Source of the DNA: Phaeobacter sp. G2
Lineage (GTDB): Bacteria; Pseudomonadota; Alphaproteobacteria; Rhodobacterales; Rhodobacteraceae
Assembly (NCBI GenBank): GCA_025163595.1
Contig: CP104100.1
Coordinates: forward strand, 1,922,001-1,986,000
Direction of reading: 5' to 3'
DNA length: 64,000 nucleotides
The notes under the pieces are model-generated. The model did no database searches. It was not told where the DNA came from and saw only the letters and a list, made by a program, of their open reading frames with translations. Positions 1-8,034 of this stretch are shown piece by piece. Positions within the stretch are counted from its first letter, which is position 1, and every line of letters starts with the position of its first letter. The translations under genes and the position numbers were made by a program.

Positions 1-107
1 AGTGACAGGTAGTCACCATAGGACATACGGCCGTCAAAATCCATCTGGGCGCCGTCATCGGCGGGGTTGAAGGGGCAGCCCTGGGGCGTGGTCTTGGAAT
101 CGCTCAT
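1..107 (-). CDS. kynA: tryptophan 2,3-dioxygenase, N-terminal fragment (window edge)
   Basis: First enzyme of the kynurenine route: heme-dependent oxidation of tryptophan to N-formylkynurenine in the cytoplasm. Only the first 35 codons are in the window; the rest lies beyond the left edge. The visible N-terminus contains DGRMSYGDYLS, which matches the conserved start of the TDO fold. The start is the ATG at 107, with an excellent AAGGAGGAAT Shine-Dalgarno about 5 bases upstream on the minus strand. It follows kynU in the same direction after a 148-base gap, which supports a kynU-kynA unit. The identification rests on a short stretch but is reinforced by the neighbour. Confidence 0.82.
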   Translation of the reverse strand, partial: MSDSKTTPQGCPFNPADDGAQMDFDGRMSYGDYLS

Positions 108-255
108 GGGATTCCTCCTTTTCCAAATTGAAGTATAGCTCAGGAAAGGGATAAAATCCGTTTGTTCAGGGTGCCGCATTGGGCCAGGCGACGCCACAGC
201 GCCACCCAGCCAAAGGGCCGGCACAGGGGCAGCGCTTTGGTGCCGGGCAGGTTCA

Positions 256-1449
256 TCAGGTCACGGCCGCGCGGATTTTATATTCGGGTTTGTCCCACAG
301 CCGGTTGTTCATCACATCGGCAATGATCGCCACCGCGCCATCGACATCGCCCTCATCAATATACAGCGGGGTAAAGCCAAAGCGCATGATATCCGGCGCC
401 CGGAAATCGCCAATGACGCCACGGGCAATCAGCGCCTGCATGGCCGCGTAACCATCTTCAAAGGCAAAGGAGACCTGGCTGCCACGGGCCGCACCGTCGC
501 GCGGCGAGGCCAGGGTCAGCTCGGGGCAGGTCGCCTCAATCCCGGCAATAAAGCGATCGCACAGCGCGATCGAGCGCGCCCGCAGCGCCTGCATATCCAC
601 CTGATCCCAGATATCCATCGAGGCCCCAAGGGCGGCCAGCTGGATCATCGGCGGGGTGCCAACGCGCATGCGTTCAATGCCGTTGCCGGGGCGATAGTCG
701 AGATCAAAGGCAAAAGGCGCCTCATGCCCCAGCCAGCCCGACAGGGCCGGGCGGGCGCTGTCCACATGGCGCGGCGCGACATAGATAAAGGCCGGGCCTC
801 CGGGGCCAGAGTTGAGGTATTTATAGGTGCAGCCGACGGCAAAATCCGCGTTGCACCCGGCCAGATCCACCGGCAATGCCCCGGCGGAATGGGCCAGATC
901 CCAAACCGTCACCACGCCCTGTGCATGGGCCAGCTCGGTCAGGGCTTTCATGTCGTGTTTGCGTCCGGTGCGATAGTCCACCTCGGTGAGCATCAGGACA
1001 GCAATTTCGTCGGTGATGTTTTCTGCCACGTCCTCGGGGTTCACCACCCGCAGCTCATAGTCTTCGCCCAGGGATTTCAGCAGGCCCTGCACGATATAAA
1101 GATCCGAAGGGAAGTTGCCATTGTCTGACAGCACCACCCGGCGGTCGGGGGTCATCTCCAGGGCAGAGGCAACCGCCTGGTAGACCTTGATTGACAGGGT
1201 GTCGCCCATCATCACATGGCCCGGCTCGGCGCCGATCAACCGTCCGATGCGATCGCCAATGGCACCGGGTTGCTGCATCCAGCCGGCCTTGTTCCAGCCG
1301 GTGATCAGCATCTTGCCCCATTCATCCTCGATCATCGCCGAGACGCGATCCTTGGTGGCCTTGGGCAGCGGGCCCAAAGAGTTGCCATCGAGGTAGATCA
1401 TTCCCTCGGGCAGGTCGAACATCGCCTTGGTGGCAGCAAAATCAGTCAT
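256..1449 (-). CDS. kynU: kynureninase
   Basis: PLP-dependent cytoplasmic hydrolase that cleaves kynurenine to anthranilate and alanine. The 397-residue length is typical. Fold type I features are visible: YLDGNSLGPLP near residues 19-29, WDLAHSAGALP at 183-193 with the cofactor-contacting Asp184, and CTYKYLNSGPGG with the Schiff-base lysine at K210. Near the C-terminus, the RFGFTPLY segment is also typical. The start at 1449 gives a family-standard N-terminus. It is transcribed toward kynA. A 124-base gap separates it from the upstream MmcQ-like gene and contains two HindIII-type AAGCTT palindromes one base apart (about 1480-1492), which could be part of its own promoter or operator. Confidence 0.95.
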   Translation of the reverse strand: MTDFAATKAMFDLPEGMIYLDGNSLGPLPKATKDRVSAMIEDEWGKMLITGWNKAGWMQQPGAIGDRIGRLIGAEPGHVMMGDTLSIKVYQAVASALEMTPDRRVVLSDNGNFPSDLYIVQGLLKSLGEDYELRVVNPEDVAENITDEIAVLMLTEVDYRTGRKHDMKALTELAHAQGVVTVWDLAHSAGALPVDLAGCNADFAVGCTYKYLNSGPGGPAFIYVAPRHVDSARPALSGWLGHEAPFAFDLDYRPGNGIERMRVGTPPMIQLAALGASMDIWDQVDMQALRARSIALCDRFIAGIEATCPELTLASPRDGAARGSQVSFAFEDGYAAMQALIARGVIGDFRAPDIMRFGFTPLYIDEGDVDGAVAIIADVMNNRLWDKPEYKIRAAVT

Positions 1450-1573
1450 CGGGGCCTCGCTGGATCGTGAAGTATTTCAAGCTTAAAGCTTTTGTATTTC
1501 GTATCCGATCCGATCTGGTCTGTCCAGTGTCTCTTGCAGGGGGAATGCCAGGAACAGGGCCAGGAACTGGGTG

Positions 1574-1948
1574 TCAGGCCTTTGGCGCGGGGTCTGGAAT
1601 GCCCAGTGCGGTTCTTTTCTTCTTGGACAGGCCTGCGGTGACCATCTGATAGGACAGGGTGATACAGTCGCGCAGCTCTTCCTCGCTGAGACCATCTTTG
1701 GCAAATTGTTGCAGCCATTTCATCCCACGCGAGGCCAGATAGGGAGCAGGGCGCACACCGGGGCGTTCCTGCAGCACCTCAAAAGCGATCTCTCCGGCCT
1801 TGAAGGTAAAGGCGTCGTCGCCATCGGCCCAGCCGCAGACGGCAAAGAGCTTGCCGCCTGCTTTCCAAACGTCGGAATTGCCCCATTGCACCACATGCTC
1901 CGCTGCGGGAAAGGTGGCGCAGAACTGGTTGAACTCCGCCCTGTTCAT
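1574..1948 (-). CDS. MmcQ/YjbR family protein
   Basis: Small cytoplasmic protein of 124 residues in the MmcQ/YjbR (DUF419) family, which has a CyaY-like fold and no firmly established role. Seen in the sequence: the N-terminal FNQFCATFPAAEHVVQWGN segment, the middle DAFTFKAGE strand, and a C-terminal ELRDCITLSYQMVTAGLSKKKR helix, all characteristic. A longer reading frame extends upstream to 2023, but the ATG at 1948 starts exactly at the family N-terminus. It also leaves a 13-base gap after the upstream SDR gene, so the two are probably cotranscribed and the longer start would overlap that gene. Confidence 0.85.
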   Translation of the reverse strand: MNRAEFNQFCATFPAAEHVVQWGNSDVWKAGGKLFAVCGWADGDDAFTFKAGEIAFEVLQERPGVRPAPYLASRGMKWLQQFAKDGLSEEELRDCITLSYQMVTAGLSKKKRTALGIPDPAPKA

Positions 1949-1961
1949 CTTGTCAGCCTCA

Positions 1962-2714
1962 TCAGGTCTGCCCACCTGCGATTTCGATGGTCTGGCCGTT
2001 GATGGACTGCGATCCTGGACCACAAAGCCACATGGCGGCGGCGGCTACTTCCTCTGGTTCGATCAGGCGTTGGTGGCGGTTGGCATTGACCATGACCTTG
2101 AGCGCCTCATCCTGGCTGATGCCGGCACGCGTCGAGATCGAAGTGATGTTGCGGTCGACAATCGGGGTGTCCACATAGCCGGGGCAGATGGCATTGGCGG
2201 TGATCTGGCTGCCCATGTAATCCTCGCTCAAAGCCCGGGTGAGGCCAATCATGCCGTGTTTGCTGGCGCTGTAGCAGGCGCCGCCTTTCAGCCCGCGCAG
2301 GCCGGCGATAGAGGCCACGGTGATGATCCGGCCCCAGTCGGTCTGATGCATGGACTTCAGGCATTCGCGAATGGTCAGAAAGGCGCCATCCAGATTGGTC
2401 GCCATCATGTTGCGCCAGAACTCCATGGTGGTTTTGTGCAGGGATTTGCCCTCGGCCACGCCGGCATTGGCGACGCAGATCTGGATCGGGCCACGGGCCT
2501 CGACTGCGGCGGCGACTTTGGCAATGATGTCGTCCTCGTTGCGCACATCCATCGCCATGGGGTGCAGGCCCGCCGTTGCGACCTCTTCCAGCACCTCCTG
2601 GCGGCGTCCGGTGATGGTCACCTGGGCACCCTGTGCCGCCAGAGCCTTGGCAATGGCCAGCCCAATGCCAGTGCCCCCGCCGGTGACCAATGCGTGTTTG
2701 CCGTTCAAATCCAT
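1962..2714 (-). CDS. short-chain dehydrogenase/reductase (SDR)
   Basis: Classical NAD(P)-dependent SDR of 250 residues. The cofactor motif TGGGTGIG is at residues 11-18, NAG near 83-85, and the catalytic triad is Ser135, Tyr148 and Lys152 (YSASK). The C-terminal NGQTIEIAGGQT is typical of the 3-oxoacyl/3-hydroxyacyl branch. The substrate cannot be read from the sequence. Its position at the head of a minus-strand run leading to kynU and kynA makes a role in aromatic or anthranilate-derived CoA-thioester metabolism conceivable, but that is inference. A good GAGGACAAAAG ribosome site precedes the ATG at 2714. It is divergent from the metallo-beta-lactamase-fold gene at 2866. Confidence 0.88.
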   Translation of the reverse strand: MDLNGKHALVTGGGTGIGLAIAKALAAQGAQVTITGRRQEVLEEVATAGLHPMAMDVRNEDDIIAKVAAAVEARGPIQICVANAGVAEGKSLHKTTMEFWRNMMATNLDGAFLTIRECLKSMHQTDWGRIITVASIAGLRGLKGGACYSASKHGMIGLTRALSEDYMGSQITANAICPGYVDTPIVDRNITSISTRAGISQDEALKVMVNANRHQRLIEPEEVAAAAMWLCGPGSQSINGQTIEIAGGQT

Positions 2715-2865
2715 CTTTTGTCCTCCTGTTTGTCACAGGGTATCGCCGGGGCACAGCTGCGCAAGCGCGCCGTTCCGTCACAGAGGCAATGGCAGAGCGC
2801 AAAATCTATTTACAATCATATTCGCAAGTGTGAATTATTTGTCTGAACAAAAATGGGAGGATGCC

Positions 2866-3852
2866 ATGACCAATACCGCGTTGAGTCGGCTTTTGACGCC
2901 GATATATGCCGCAGGGCTGACAGCATATGTTGCAGGGTTGCCAATTGCAGGTCTTGCCAGTGAGGATATTGCGGATCAATACCCCCAGTCCGAGCTGTAT
3001 TCCAAGCCTGTCGAGGTGATCCCGCATGTATTCTCGGCCATCGGGGCCACTGCGCCGCCGACCTATGAAAACGCCGGCCACAATAACAACCTCTCCTTTG
3101 TCGTGACGAACGTGGGTGTCGTGGTGATCAATGCCGGGGCCTCGGATGCGCTGGCAGCGGCTTTGCACGCAGAGATCAAGGCGGTGACGGATCAGCCGGT
3201 TGTTTTGGTCATCAACGAAAATGGCCAGGGTCATGCGGTGCTGGGCAACGGCTATTGGCGCGACCAGGGCGTAGACATTCTGGGCCATGCCGATGCCATT
3301 GCCGAAACCCAGAAAAATGGCGATTTCATCCTGCAGCGCATGCAGGCCTATAACAAGGACCGCGCGGGCGACAGCCGCATGGAACATGCCAACCTCAGCT
3401 TTGACGATCGCTATGAGCTGAGCCTTGGCGGGCTGGATATTCAGGTGCTGCATTTGGGCCCGGCCCATGATCCGGGCGATGTACAGGTGTGGATTCCTGC
3501 TTGGAAGATCATGATTGCCGGCGATATCGCCTTTCATGAGCGCATGTTGCCGATCTTTCCCCATACCTGCACCAGCTGCTGGATTGAGACCTGGGTCGAG
3601 AAGCTGGAACCCATGGCGCCAACCTATGTGATCCCAGGCCATGGCCATCCCACCAATCTGGACCAGGTGCGGCGCTATACTCTGGACTATCTGAACGATC
3701 TACGCAGCAAGATTGGGGCGCATATCGAAGACGGTGGCGATCTGGCCAGCGCCTATTATGTTGACCAGCAGCAATGGCGCGGGTTGGACACATTTGACGA
3801 GTTGGCCACCAAGAATGCCGGGCGCGTGTTTGAAGAGATGGAGTGGGAGTAG
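2866..3852 (+). CDS. metallo-beta-lactamase-fold protein with degenerate metal site, exported
   Basis: 328-residue protein with MBL-fold layout. The hydrophobic N-terminus (about residues 9-31) looks like a Sec signal peptide or anchor. Conserved late motifs are present: GPAHDPGD with His201, MIAGD with Asp220, and VIPGHGHPTN with His259. The first metal motif, normally HxHxDH, reads E118-x-G120-x-G122-H123, so two His and the Asp are missing. The preceding strand ends NAG instead of DTG. It may therefore bind one metal or none. The ATG at 2866 has GGGAGG 5 bases upstream; the open frame extends further 5' but that part overlaps the divergent SDR gene. The substrate is unknown; resemblance to SoxH/quinoprotein-relay hydrolases is only general. 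Confidence 0.8.
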   Translation: MTNTALSRLLTPIYAAGLTAYVAGLPIAGLASEDIADQYPQSELYSKPVEVIPHVFSAIGATAPPTYENAGHNNNLSFVVTNVGVVVINAGASDALAAALHAEIKAVTDQPVVLVINENGQGHAVLGNGYWRDQGVDILGHADAIAETQKNGDFILQRMQAYNKDRAGDSRMEHANLSFDDRYELSLGGLDIQVLHLGPAHDPGDVQVWIPAWKIMIAGDIAFHERMLPIFPHTCTSCWIETWVEKLEPMAPTYVIPGHGHPTNLDQVRRYTLDYLNDLRSKIGAHIEDGGDLASAYYVDQQQWRGLDTFDELATKNAGRVFEEMEWE

Positions 3853-3869
3853 GTCAATATGACCTACTC
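3847..3869. repeat. 23-bp inverted repeat spanning the stop codon
   Basis: Two perfect 10-base arms, GAGTAGGTCA and TGACCTACTC, are separated by ATA. The left arm contains the TAG stop of the MBL-fold gene. A short T-run follows about 10 bases downstream. It could be a transcription terminator hairpin or an operator for the next gene; the sequence alone does not decide. Confidence 0.6.
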
Positions 3870-4030
3870 ACGTCCCCCCATTTTTCTGGTAGACGGGCGC
3901 TCGCGCGAGAGCGGGCCGGGAACGAAGTTGTGATATGGCTTTAAAAACGAGCATACCGTCCTTTTATCTGGACAGTATTTGCTGAAGCGCTGGACCTTGC
4001 CCGGGGTTCTGGGGAAGGTGCCGCAAATTG

Positions 4031-4056
4031 GCCGCGCAGCTCTGCTGTGCGGCTTT
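4031..4056 (+). promoter_or_regulatory. hairpin immediately upstream of the methyltransferase gene
   Basis: GCCGCGCAGC (4031-4040) can pair with GCTGTGCGGC (4044-4053) over a 3-base loop, with one G-T pair. It is followed by TTT and then directly by the GAGGAAAGAG ribosome-binding region of the gene starting at 4074. It may be the 3' end of a leader transcript or a translational control hairpin. Confidence 0.35.
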
Positions 4057-4073
4057 GAGGAAAGAGACATGAT

Positions 4074-4523
4074 ATGAAATGGATCGACCTACCACCGGTC
4101 TGGCTGGCGGGCTGCATTGCTTTGGCCTGGGGGCAGGCGCAGTATCTGCCACTGGGGCTGGGGTTTGGCCCGGTATGGGCGGATCTGCTTGGTGGGCTGC
4201 TTGTCGGTGGCGGGCTGGTGCTGATGGCGCTGGCGGTTACCGAAATGCGACGTCAGAAGACAACGCTCATGCCCCATGAAACGCCAAGCAGGCTGGTGCA
4301 ATCGGGTATCTTTACCCGCAGCCGCAACCCAATCTATCTGGGCGATGTCATGGTGCTGGCGGGGCTGATCCTGTATTTCGACGCGGTTCTTGCGTTGCCG
4401 CTGATCCCGGTGCTGACCTGGATCCTGGAGAAACGCTTTATAATCGGTGAGGAAAACCGGATGCGGCGGACCTTTCGCAGTGACTGGGCGCGCTATGAGC
4501 AAAAAGTGCGACGCTGGGTCTAG
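4074..4523 (+). CDS. isoprenylcysteine carboxyl methyltransferase/PEMT-like membrane protein
   Basis: 149-residue integral membrane protein with about four hydrophobic segments. The C-terminal half has the ICMT/phospholipid methyltransferase pattern: LVQSGIFTRSRNPIYLG (about residues 74-90), then hydrophobic helices, then EKRFIIGEENRMRRTF and a final WARYEQKVRRWV. In this superfamily the RNP(I/M)Y and the E...E/R segments bind S-adenosylmethionine. Bacterial members methylate lipids or small molecules and often have no assigned substrate. It stands alone between the MBL-fold gene and pntA, with GAGG upstream of the ATG. The family call is good and the substrate is unknown. Confidence 0.8.
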   Translation: MKWIDLPPVWLAGCIALAWGQAQYLPLGLGFGPVWADLLGGLLVGGGLVLMALAVTEMRRQKTTLMPHETPSRLVQSGIFTRSRNPIYLGDVMVLAGLILYFDAVLALPLIPVLTWILEKRFIIGEENRMRRTFRSDWARYEQKVRRWV

Positions 4524-4621
4524 CCCTGGGTTAGTTGCGATAAAAGGGTTGGTTTTCTATTGTAGCCTCACAAGAGAGGGTCGGTTGTAGAATCTGACCC
4601 AGTTTAGTTGAGTGGTGCAGA

Positions 4622-4698
4622 AATGCGGCAATGCGGCAGTGATATGCGGCGACGCAGCGAAACCATTGCGCAAAAATATTGCGCAGGATAGTCATAAT
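4622..4698 (+). promoter_or_regulatory. repeat-rich leader/promoter region of pntAB
   Basis: The 232-base gap before pntA contains three ATGCGGC units (4623-4629, 4631-4637, 4644-4650). These are followed by a direct repeat of ATTGCGCA (4665-4672 and 4678-4685) with an AAAAT spacer, then CATAAT at 4693-4698. The arrangement looks like a regulator-binding cluster over a promoter, but no known operator consensus was matched with confidence. A weak GGGTC/GACCC inverted repeat (4578-4600) may end transcription from the preceding gene. Confidence 0.35.
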
Positions 4699-4755
4699 GT
4701 TTGCGATCCGTACCCGGGCAATGCTGGGGCGGGCAGGACGAGGGGGACCGACAAG

Positions 4756-6327
4756 GTGAAAATTGGAACACCCAAAGAGGTGATCAACGGCGAGGCGCGT
4801 GTCGCTATGACGCCCGATTCTGCGCGTCAGCTGCAGAAACTGGGCTATGACTGCGCCATTGAAAGCGGTGCGGGCCAATTGGCCGGCTTTAGCGATGCGA
4901 CCTATGAGGAGGCCGGTGTTGAAATCATCAAGACTGCCGCCGCTTTGTGGAAGGCATCAGATATCATCGCCAAGGTACGCCAACCCAATGAGGCTGAGCT
5001 CAAGCGGCTGAACTCAAAAAAGACACTGATTTCTTTCTTCAATCCCGGCGGGAATGAAGAAGGGCTGGAACTGGCCAAATCCAAAGGCGCCAGCGTTATT
5101 GCCATGGAAATGGTGCCACGTATCAGCCGCGCGCAGAAGATGGACGCGCTGTCCTCGATGGCGAATATCGCCGGCTACCGCGCGGTTATCGAAGCAGGCA
5201 ACAACTTCGGCCGCTTTTTCACCGGTCAGATCACAGCCGCGGGCAAGGTGCCCCCAGCTAAGGTCCTGGTGGTAGGCGCCGGCGTTGCTGGTCTTGCAGC
5301 CATTGGCACCTCGACCAGTCTGGGGGCCATTACCCTGGCCTTTGACGTACGCCCCGAAGTGGCTGAGCAAGTTGAGTCCATGGGCGCCGAGTTTGTCTAT
5401 CTCGACTTTGAAGAAGAGCAGGCCGATGGGGCGTCTTCCGGTGGCTATGCCTCGGTCTCCAGCCCAGAGTTCCGCGAAGCCCAGCTCGCCAAGTTCCGGG
5501 AACTGGCACCAGAGGTGGATATCGTTATCACCACGGCTCTGATCCCCAACCGCGAAGCGCCAGAGCTGTGGACCGAAGACATGGTCGCCGCGATGAAGCC
5601 TGGCTCGGTCATTGTTGACCTGGCCGCGGAAAAGGGCGGCAATTGCAAGCTCACCGTGATGGATGAGAAAATCGTCACCGAGAATGGCGTCACCATTATC
5701 GGCTACACCGATTTCCCATCCCGCATGGCGGCCCAGTCGTCGACTCTTTACGCCACCAACATCCGCCACATGATGACTGACCTGACCCCTGAAAAGGACG
5801 GCCAGATCAATCACGACATGGAAGATGACGTTATTCGTGGCTCCACCGTGACCCATGGCGGCGAAATCACCTTCCCACCACCACCGCCAAAGGTGCAGGC
5901 GATTGCCGCCAAGCCCAAAGAGGTTGCGCCAGAGCTGACGCCAGAAGAAAAGCGCGCCGAAGAAGTGGCGGCCTTCAAGGCTCAGACCAAGAACCAGGTC
6001 ACCCTGCTGGCCGTGGGCGGTGCCTTGCTGCTGGCTGTTGGTCTGGTGGCCCCTGCCAGCTTCATGCAGCACTTTATCGTCTTTGTGCTCTCGGTCTTTA
6101 TTGGTTTCCAGGTGATCTGGGGCGTGGCGCATAGCCTGCACACACCACTGATGGCGGTCACCAATGCGATTTCGTCGATCATTATCCTGGGCGCGCTGAT
6201 GCAGATCGGCTCGGGCAGTTTCCTGGTGATCCTGCTGGCGGCCCTGTCGGTCTTTATGGCTGGGATTAACATCTTTGGTGGCTTCCTCGTCACCCGGCGC
6301 ATGCTTGCCATGTTCCAGAAATCTTAA
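4756..6327 (+). CDS. pntA: NAD(P) transhydrogenase subunit alpha
   Basis: Proton-translocating transhydrogenase alpha subunit, which together with PntB uses the proton gradient to make NADPH from NADH. 523 residues. The N-terminus ([19 protein letters not shown]) begins the NAD(H)-binding domain I, the dinucleotide motif GAGVAG is at 174-179, and a proline-rich PPPPPK linker leads to four C-terminal membrane helices (about 410-515). It is thus the undivided E. coli-type subunit, not the split PntAA/PntAB form seen in some alphaproteobacteria. The open frame extends upstream to 4612, but homology begins at the GTG at 4756, which has GAGGGGG about 10 bases upstream. PntB follows after 13 bases. 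Confidence 0.95.
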   Translation: MKIGTPKEVINGEARVAMTPDSARQLQKLGYDCAIESGAGQLAGFSDATYEEAGVEIIKTAAALWKASDIIAKVRQPNEAELKRLNSKKTLISFFNPGGNEEGLELAKSKGASVIAMEMVPRISRAQKMDALSSMANIAGYRAVIEAGNNFGRFFTGQITAAGKVPPAKVLVVGAGVAGLAAIGTSTSLGAITLAFDVRPEVAEQVESMGAEFVYLDFEEEQADGASSGGYASVSSPEFREAQLAKFRELAPEVDIVITTALIPNREAPELWTEDMVAAMKPGSVIVDLAAEKGGNCKLTVMDEKIVTENGVTIIGYTDFPSRMAAQSSTLYATNIRHMMTDLTPEKDGQINHDMEDDVIRGSTVTHGGEITFPPPPPKVQAIAAKPKEVAPELTPEEKRAEEVAAFKAQTKNQVTLLAVGGALLLAVGLVAPASFMQHFIVFVLSVFIGFQVIWGVAHSLHTPLMAVTNAISSIIILGALMQIGSGSFLVILLAALSVFMAGINIFGGFLVTRRMLAMFQKS

Positions 6328-6340
6328 GGAGGCTACAGAG

Positions 6341-7774
6341 ATGGAATATGGATTTACCACTGCCGCCTATGTGGTCGCGGCTGTTCTCTTCATCCTCAGC
6401 CTTGGCGGGCTGTCCGGCCAGGAAAGCGCAAAACGCGCGGTCTGGTACGGGATTGTCGGCATGGCGCTGGCGGTTTTTGCCACCCTTGTTGGCCCGGGCT
6501 CCGGGCTCTGGCTCTTGTCGATCGTGCTGATCGCCGGTGGCGGCGTTATCGGCTACCAGCTGGCAACTCGGGTACAGATGACCCAGATGCCCGAACTGGT
6601 TGCTGCGATGCACTCTTTGGTTGGCCTGGCCGCGGTCTTTGTGGGTCTTATCGCCCATATCGAACTGGGTCGTGTCCTAGCCATGGACGCAGAGGCCAAA
6701 CAGGCGCTGGACGGCTTTGCCAAGCTGTTGGCCAAGAAAGACGGCGTCGAGATCGCCATCCTGCGGGTTGAGCTGTTCCTCGGCATCTTCATTGGTGCGG
6801 TGACCTTTACCGGTTCGGTTGTGGCCTATGGCAAACTGGCAGGTAAACTGACCTCTTCGGCGGTGAAACTGCCCGGCGGTCATATGCTCAACGCTGCTGC
6901 GGCGGGCGTGTCGCTGATCGCGCTGATCTGGTACTTCAACACTGGTGGCTTTGTGCCGCTGATGCTGATGACGCTGGCAGCCCTGTTCATCGGCTATCAC
7001 CTGATCATGGGCATCGGCGGCGCCGATATGCCAGTGGTTGTCTCGATGCTGAACAGCTACTCGGGCTGGGCCGCGGCTGCGATTGGTTTCTCCCTTGGCA
7101 ACGACCTGCTGATCGTGGTGGGGGCGCTGGTTGGCTCTTCCGGTGCGATCCTGTCGTACATCATGTGTAAGGCGATGAACCGCAGCTTTGTCAGCGTTAT
7201 CCTGGGCGGCTTTGGCGGCACAGCTGGTCCGCAGATGGAGGTCGAAGGCGAGCAGGTGGCCATCGACGCCGATGGCGTTGCAACCGCGCTGGACGAGGCC
7301 GATAGCGTCATCATCATCCCCGGCTACGGCATGGCAGTGGCACAGGCGCAGCAGAACGTGGCGGAACTGACCCGTCGCCTGCGGGCCAAGGGCAAAACCG
7401 TGCGCTTTGCCATCCATCCGGTTGCGGGCCGTTTGCCCGGGCACATGAACGTGCTGCTGGCTGAAGCCAAAGTTCCCTATGACATCGTCATGGAAATGGA
7501 TGAGATCAACGAGGACTTCCCGGAAACCGATGTGGCCATCGTCATTGGCTCCAATGACATCGTCAACCCGGCGGCCCAGGAAGATCCCAACTCTCCCATC
7601 GCTGGCATGCCGGTTCTGGAATGCTGGAAGGCGAAACAGGTCTTTGTCTCCAAGCGCGGCCAGGGCACCGGCTACTCCGGCATCGAGAACCCGCTGTTCT
7701 TCAAGGACAATACCCGGATGTTCTATGGCGATGCCAAGGCCTCGCTGGATCAGTTGCTGACAATGATCCAGTAA
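6341..7774 (+). CDS. pntB: NAD(P) transhydrogenase subunit beta
   Basis: Beta subunit of the transhydrogenase, 477 residues. Roughly eight or nine N-terminal membrane helices form the proton path (domain II). The C-terminal NADP(H)-binding domain III has [13 protein letters not shown] near 349-361, [18 protein letters not shown], and [12 protein letters not shown], which are hallmark sequences. The ATG at 6341 has a perfect AAGGAGG 8 bases upstream, part of which overlaps the pntA stop region. A strong terminator follows, so pntAB is a self-contained operon. Confidence 0.97.
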   Translation: MEYGFTTAAYVVAAVLFILSLGGLSGQESAKRAVWYGIVGMALAVFATLVGPGSGLWLLSIVLIAGGGVIGYQLATRVQMTQMPELVAAMHSLVGLAAVFVGLIAHIELGRVLAMDAEAKQALDGFAKLLAKKDGVEIAILRVELFLGIFIGAVTFTGSVVAYGKLAGKLTSSAVKLPGGHMLNAAAAGVSLIALIWYFNTGGFVPLMLMTLAALFIGYHLIMGIGGADMPVVVSMLNSYSGWAAAAIGFSLGNDLLIVVGALVGSSGAILSYIMCKAMNRSFVSVILGGFGGTAGPQMEVEGEQVAIDADGVATALDEADSVIIIPGYGMAVAQAQQNVAELTRRLRAKGKTVRFAIHPVAGRLPGHMNVLLAEAKVPYDIVMEMDEINEDFPETDVAIVIGSNDIVNPAAQEDPNSPIAGMPVLECWKAKQVFVSKRGQGTGYSGIENPLFFKDNTRMFYGDAKASLDQLLTMIQ

Positions 7775-7796
7775 CAGACCGGTCATAACTCAGACC

Positions 7797-7836
7797 AAAG
7801 GCGCGCCAGAGAGATCCGGCGCGCCTTTTCTTTTTT
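7797..7836 (+). terminator. rho-independent terminator of pntAB
   Basis: Perfect 11-bp stem, AAAGGCGCGCC (7797-7807) with GGCGCGCCTTT (7818-7828), 10-base loop, then a run of T interrupted by one C to 7836. It lies 23 bases after the pntB stop. Confidence 0.92.
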
Positions 7837-8034
7837 GACTTCATTTGGCTGCAACTCCCCCGGATGGGGCCATCGGCGGTAGGCAAAAACTTTGTTGGGT
7901 TTTCCTGAGTTTTCGATGGGCCCCAATGGCTTTGTATACCGTCGTACCCTGGTAACATATTGAAATAAAAGACTTCTGTACAGATAATCTCTGAATCGCT
8001 ATGGTGGCTTCACCTTTTTGGAGACCTCTGCGCC

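Noticed and set aside
1800..2846. 348-codon plus-strand frame opposite MmcQ and SDR genes
   Set aside because: Antisense to two well-supported genes and without start signals; composition is typical of a shadow frame.
4612..4755. 48-codon N-terminal extension of PntA
   Set aside because: It contains the repeat-rich leader, and the family N-terminus begins at the GTG at 4756.
7837..8034. tRNA or small RNA gene in the gap after pntB
   Set aside because: No cloverleaf, no anticodon-arm pattern and no second terminator; it reads as an ordinary promoter-bearing leader.
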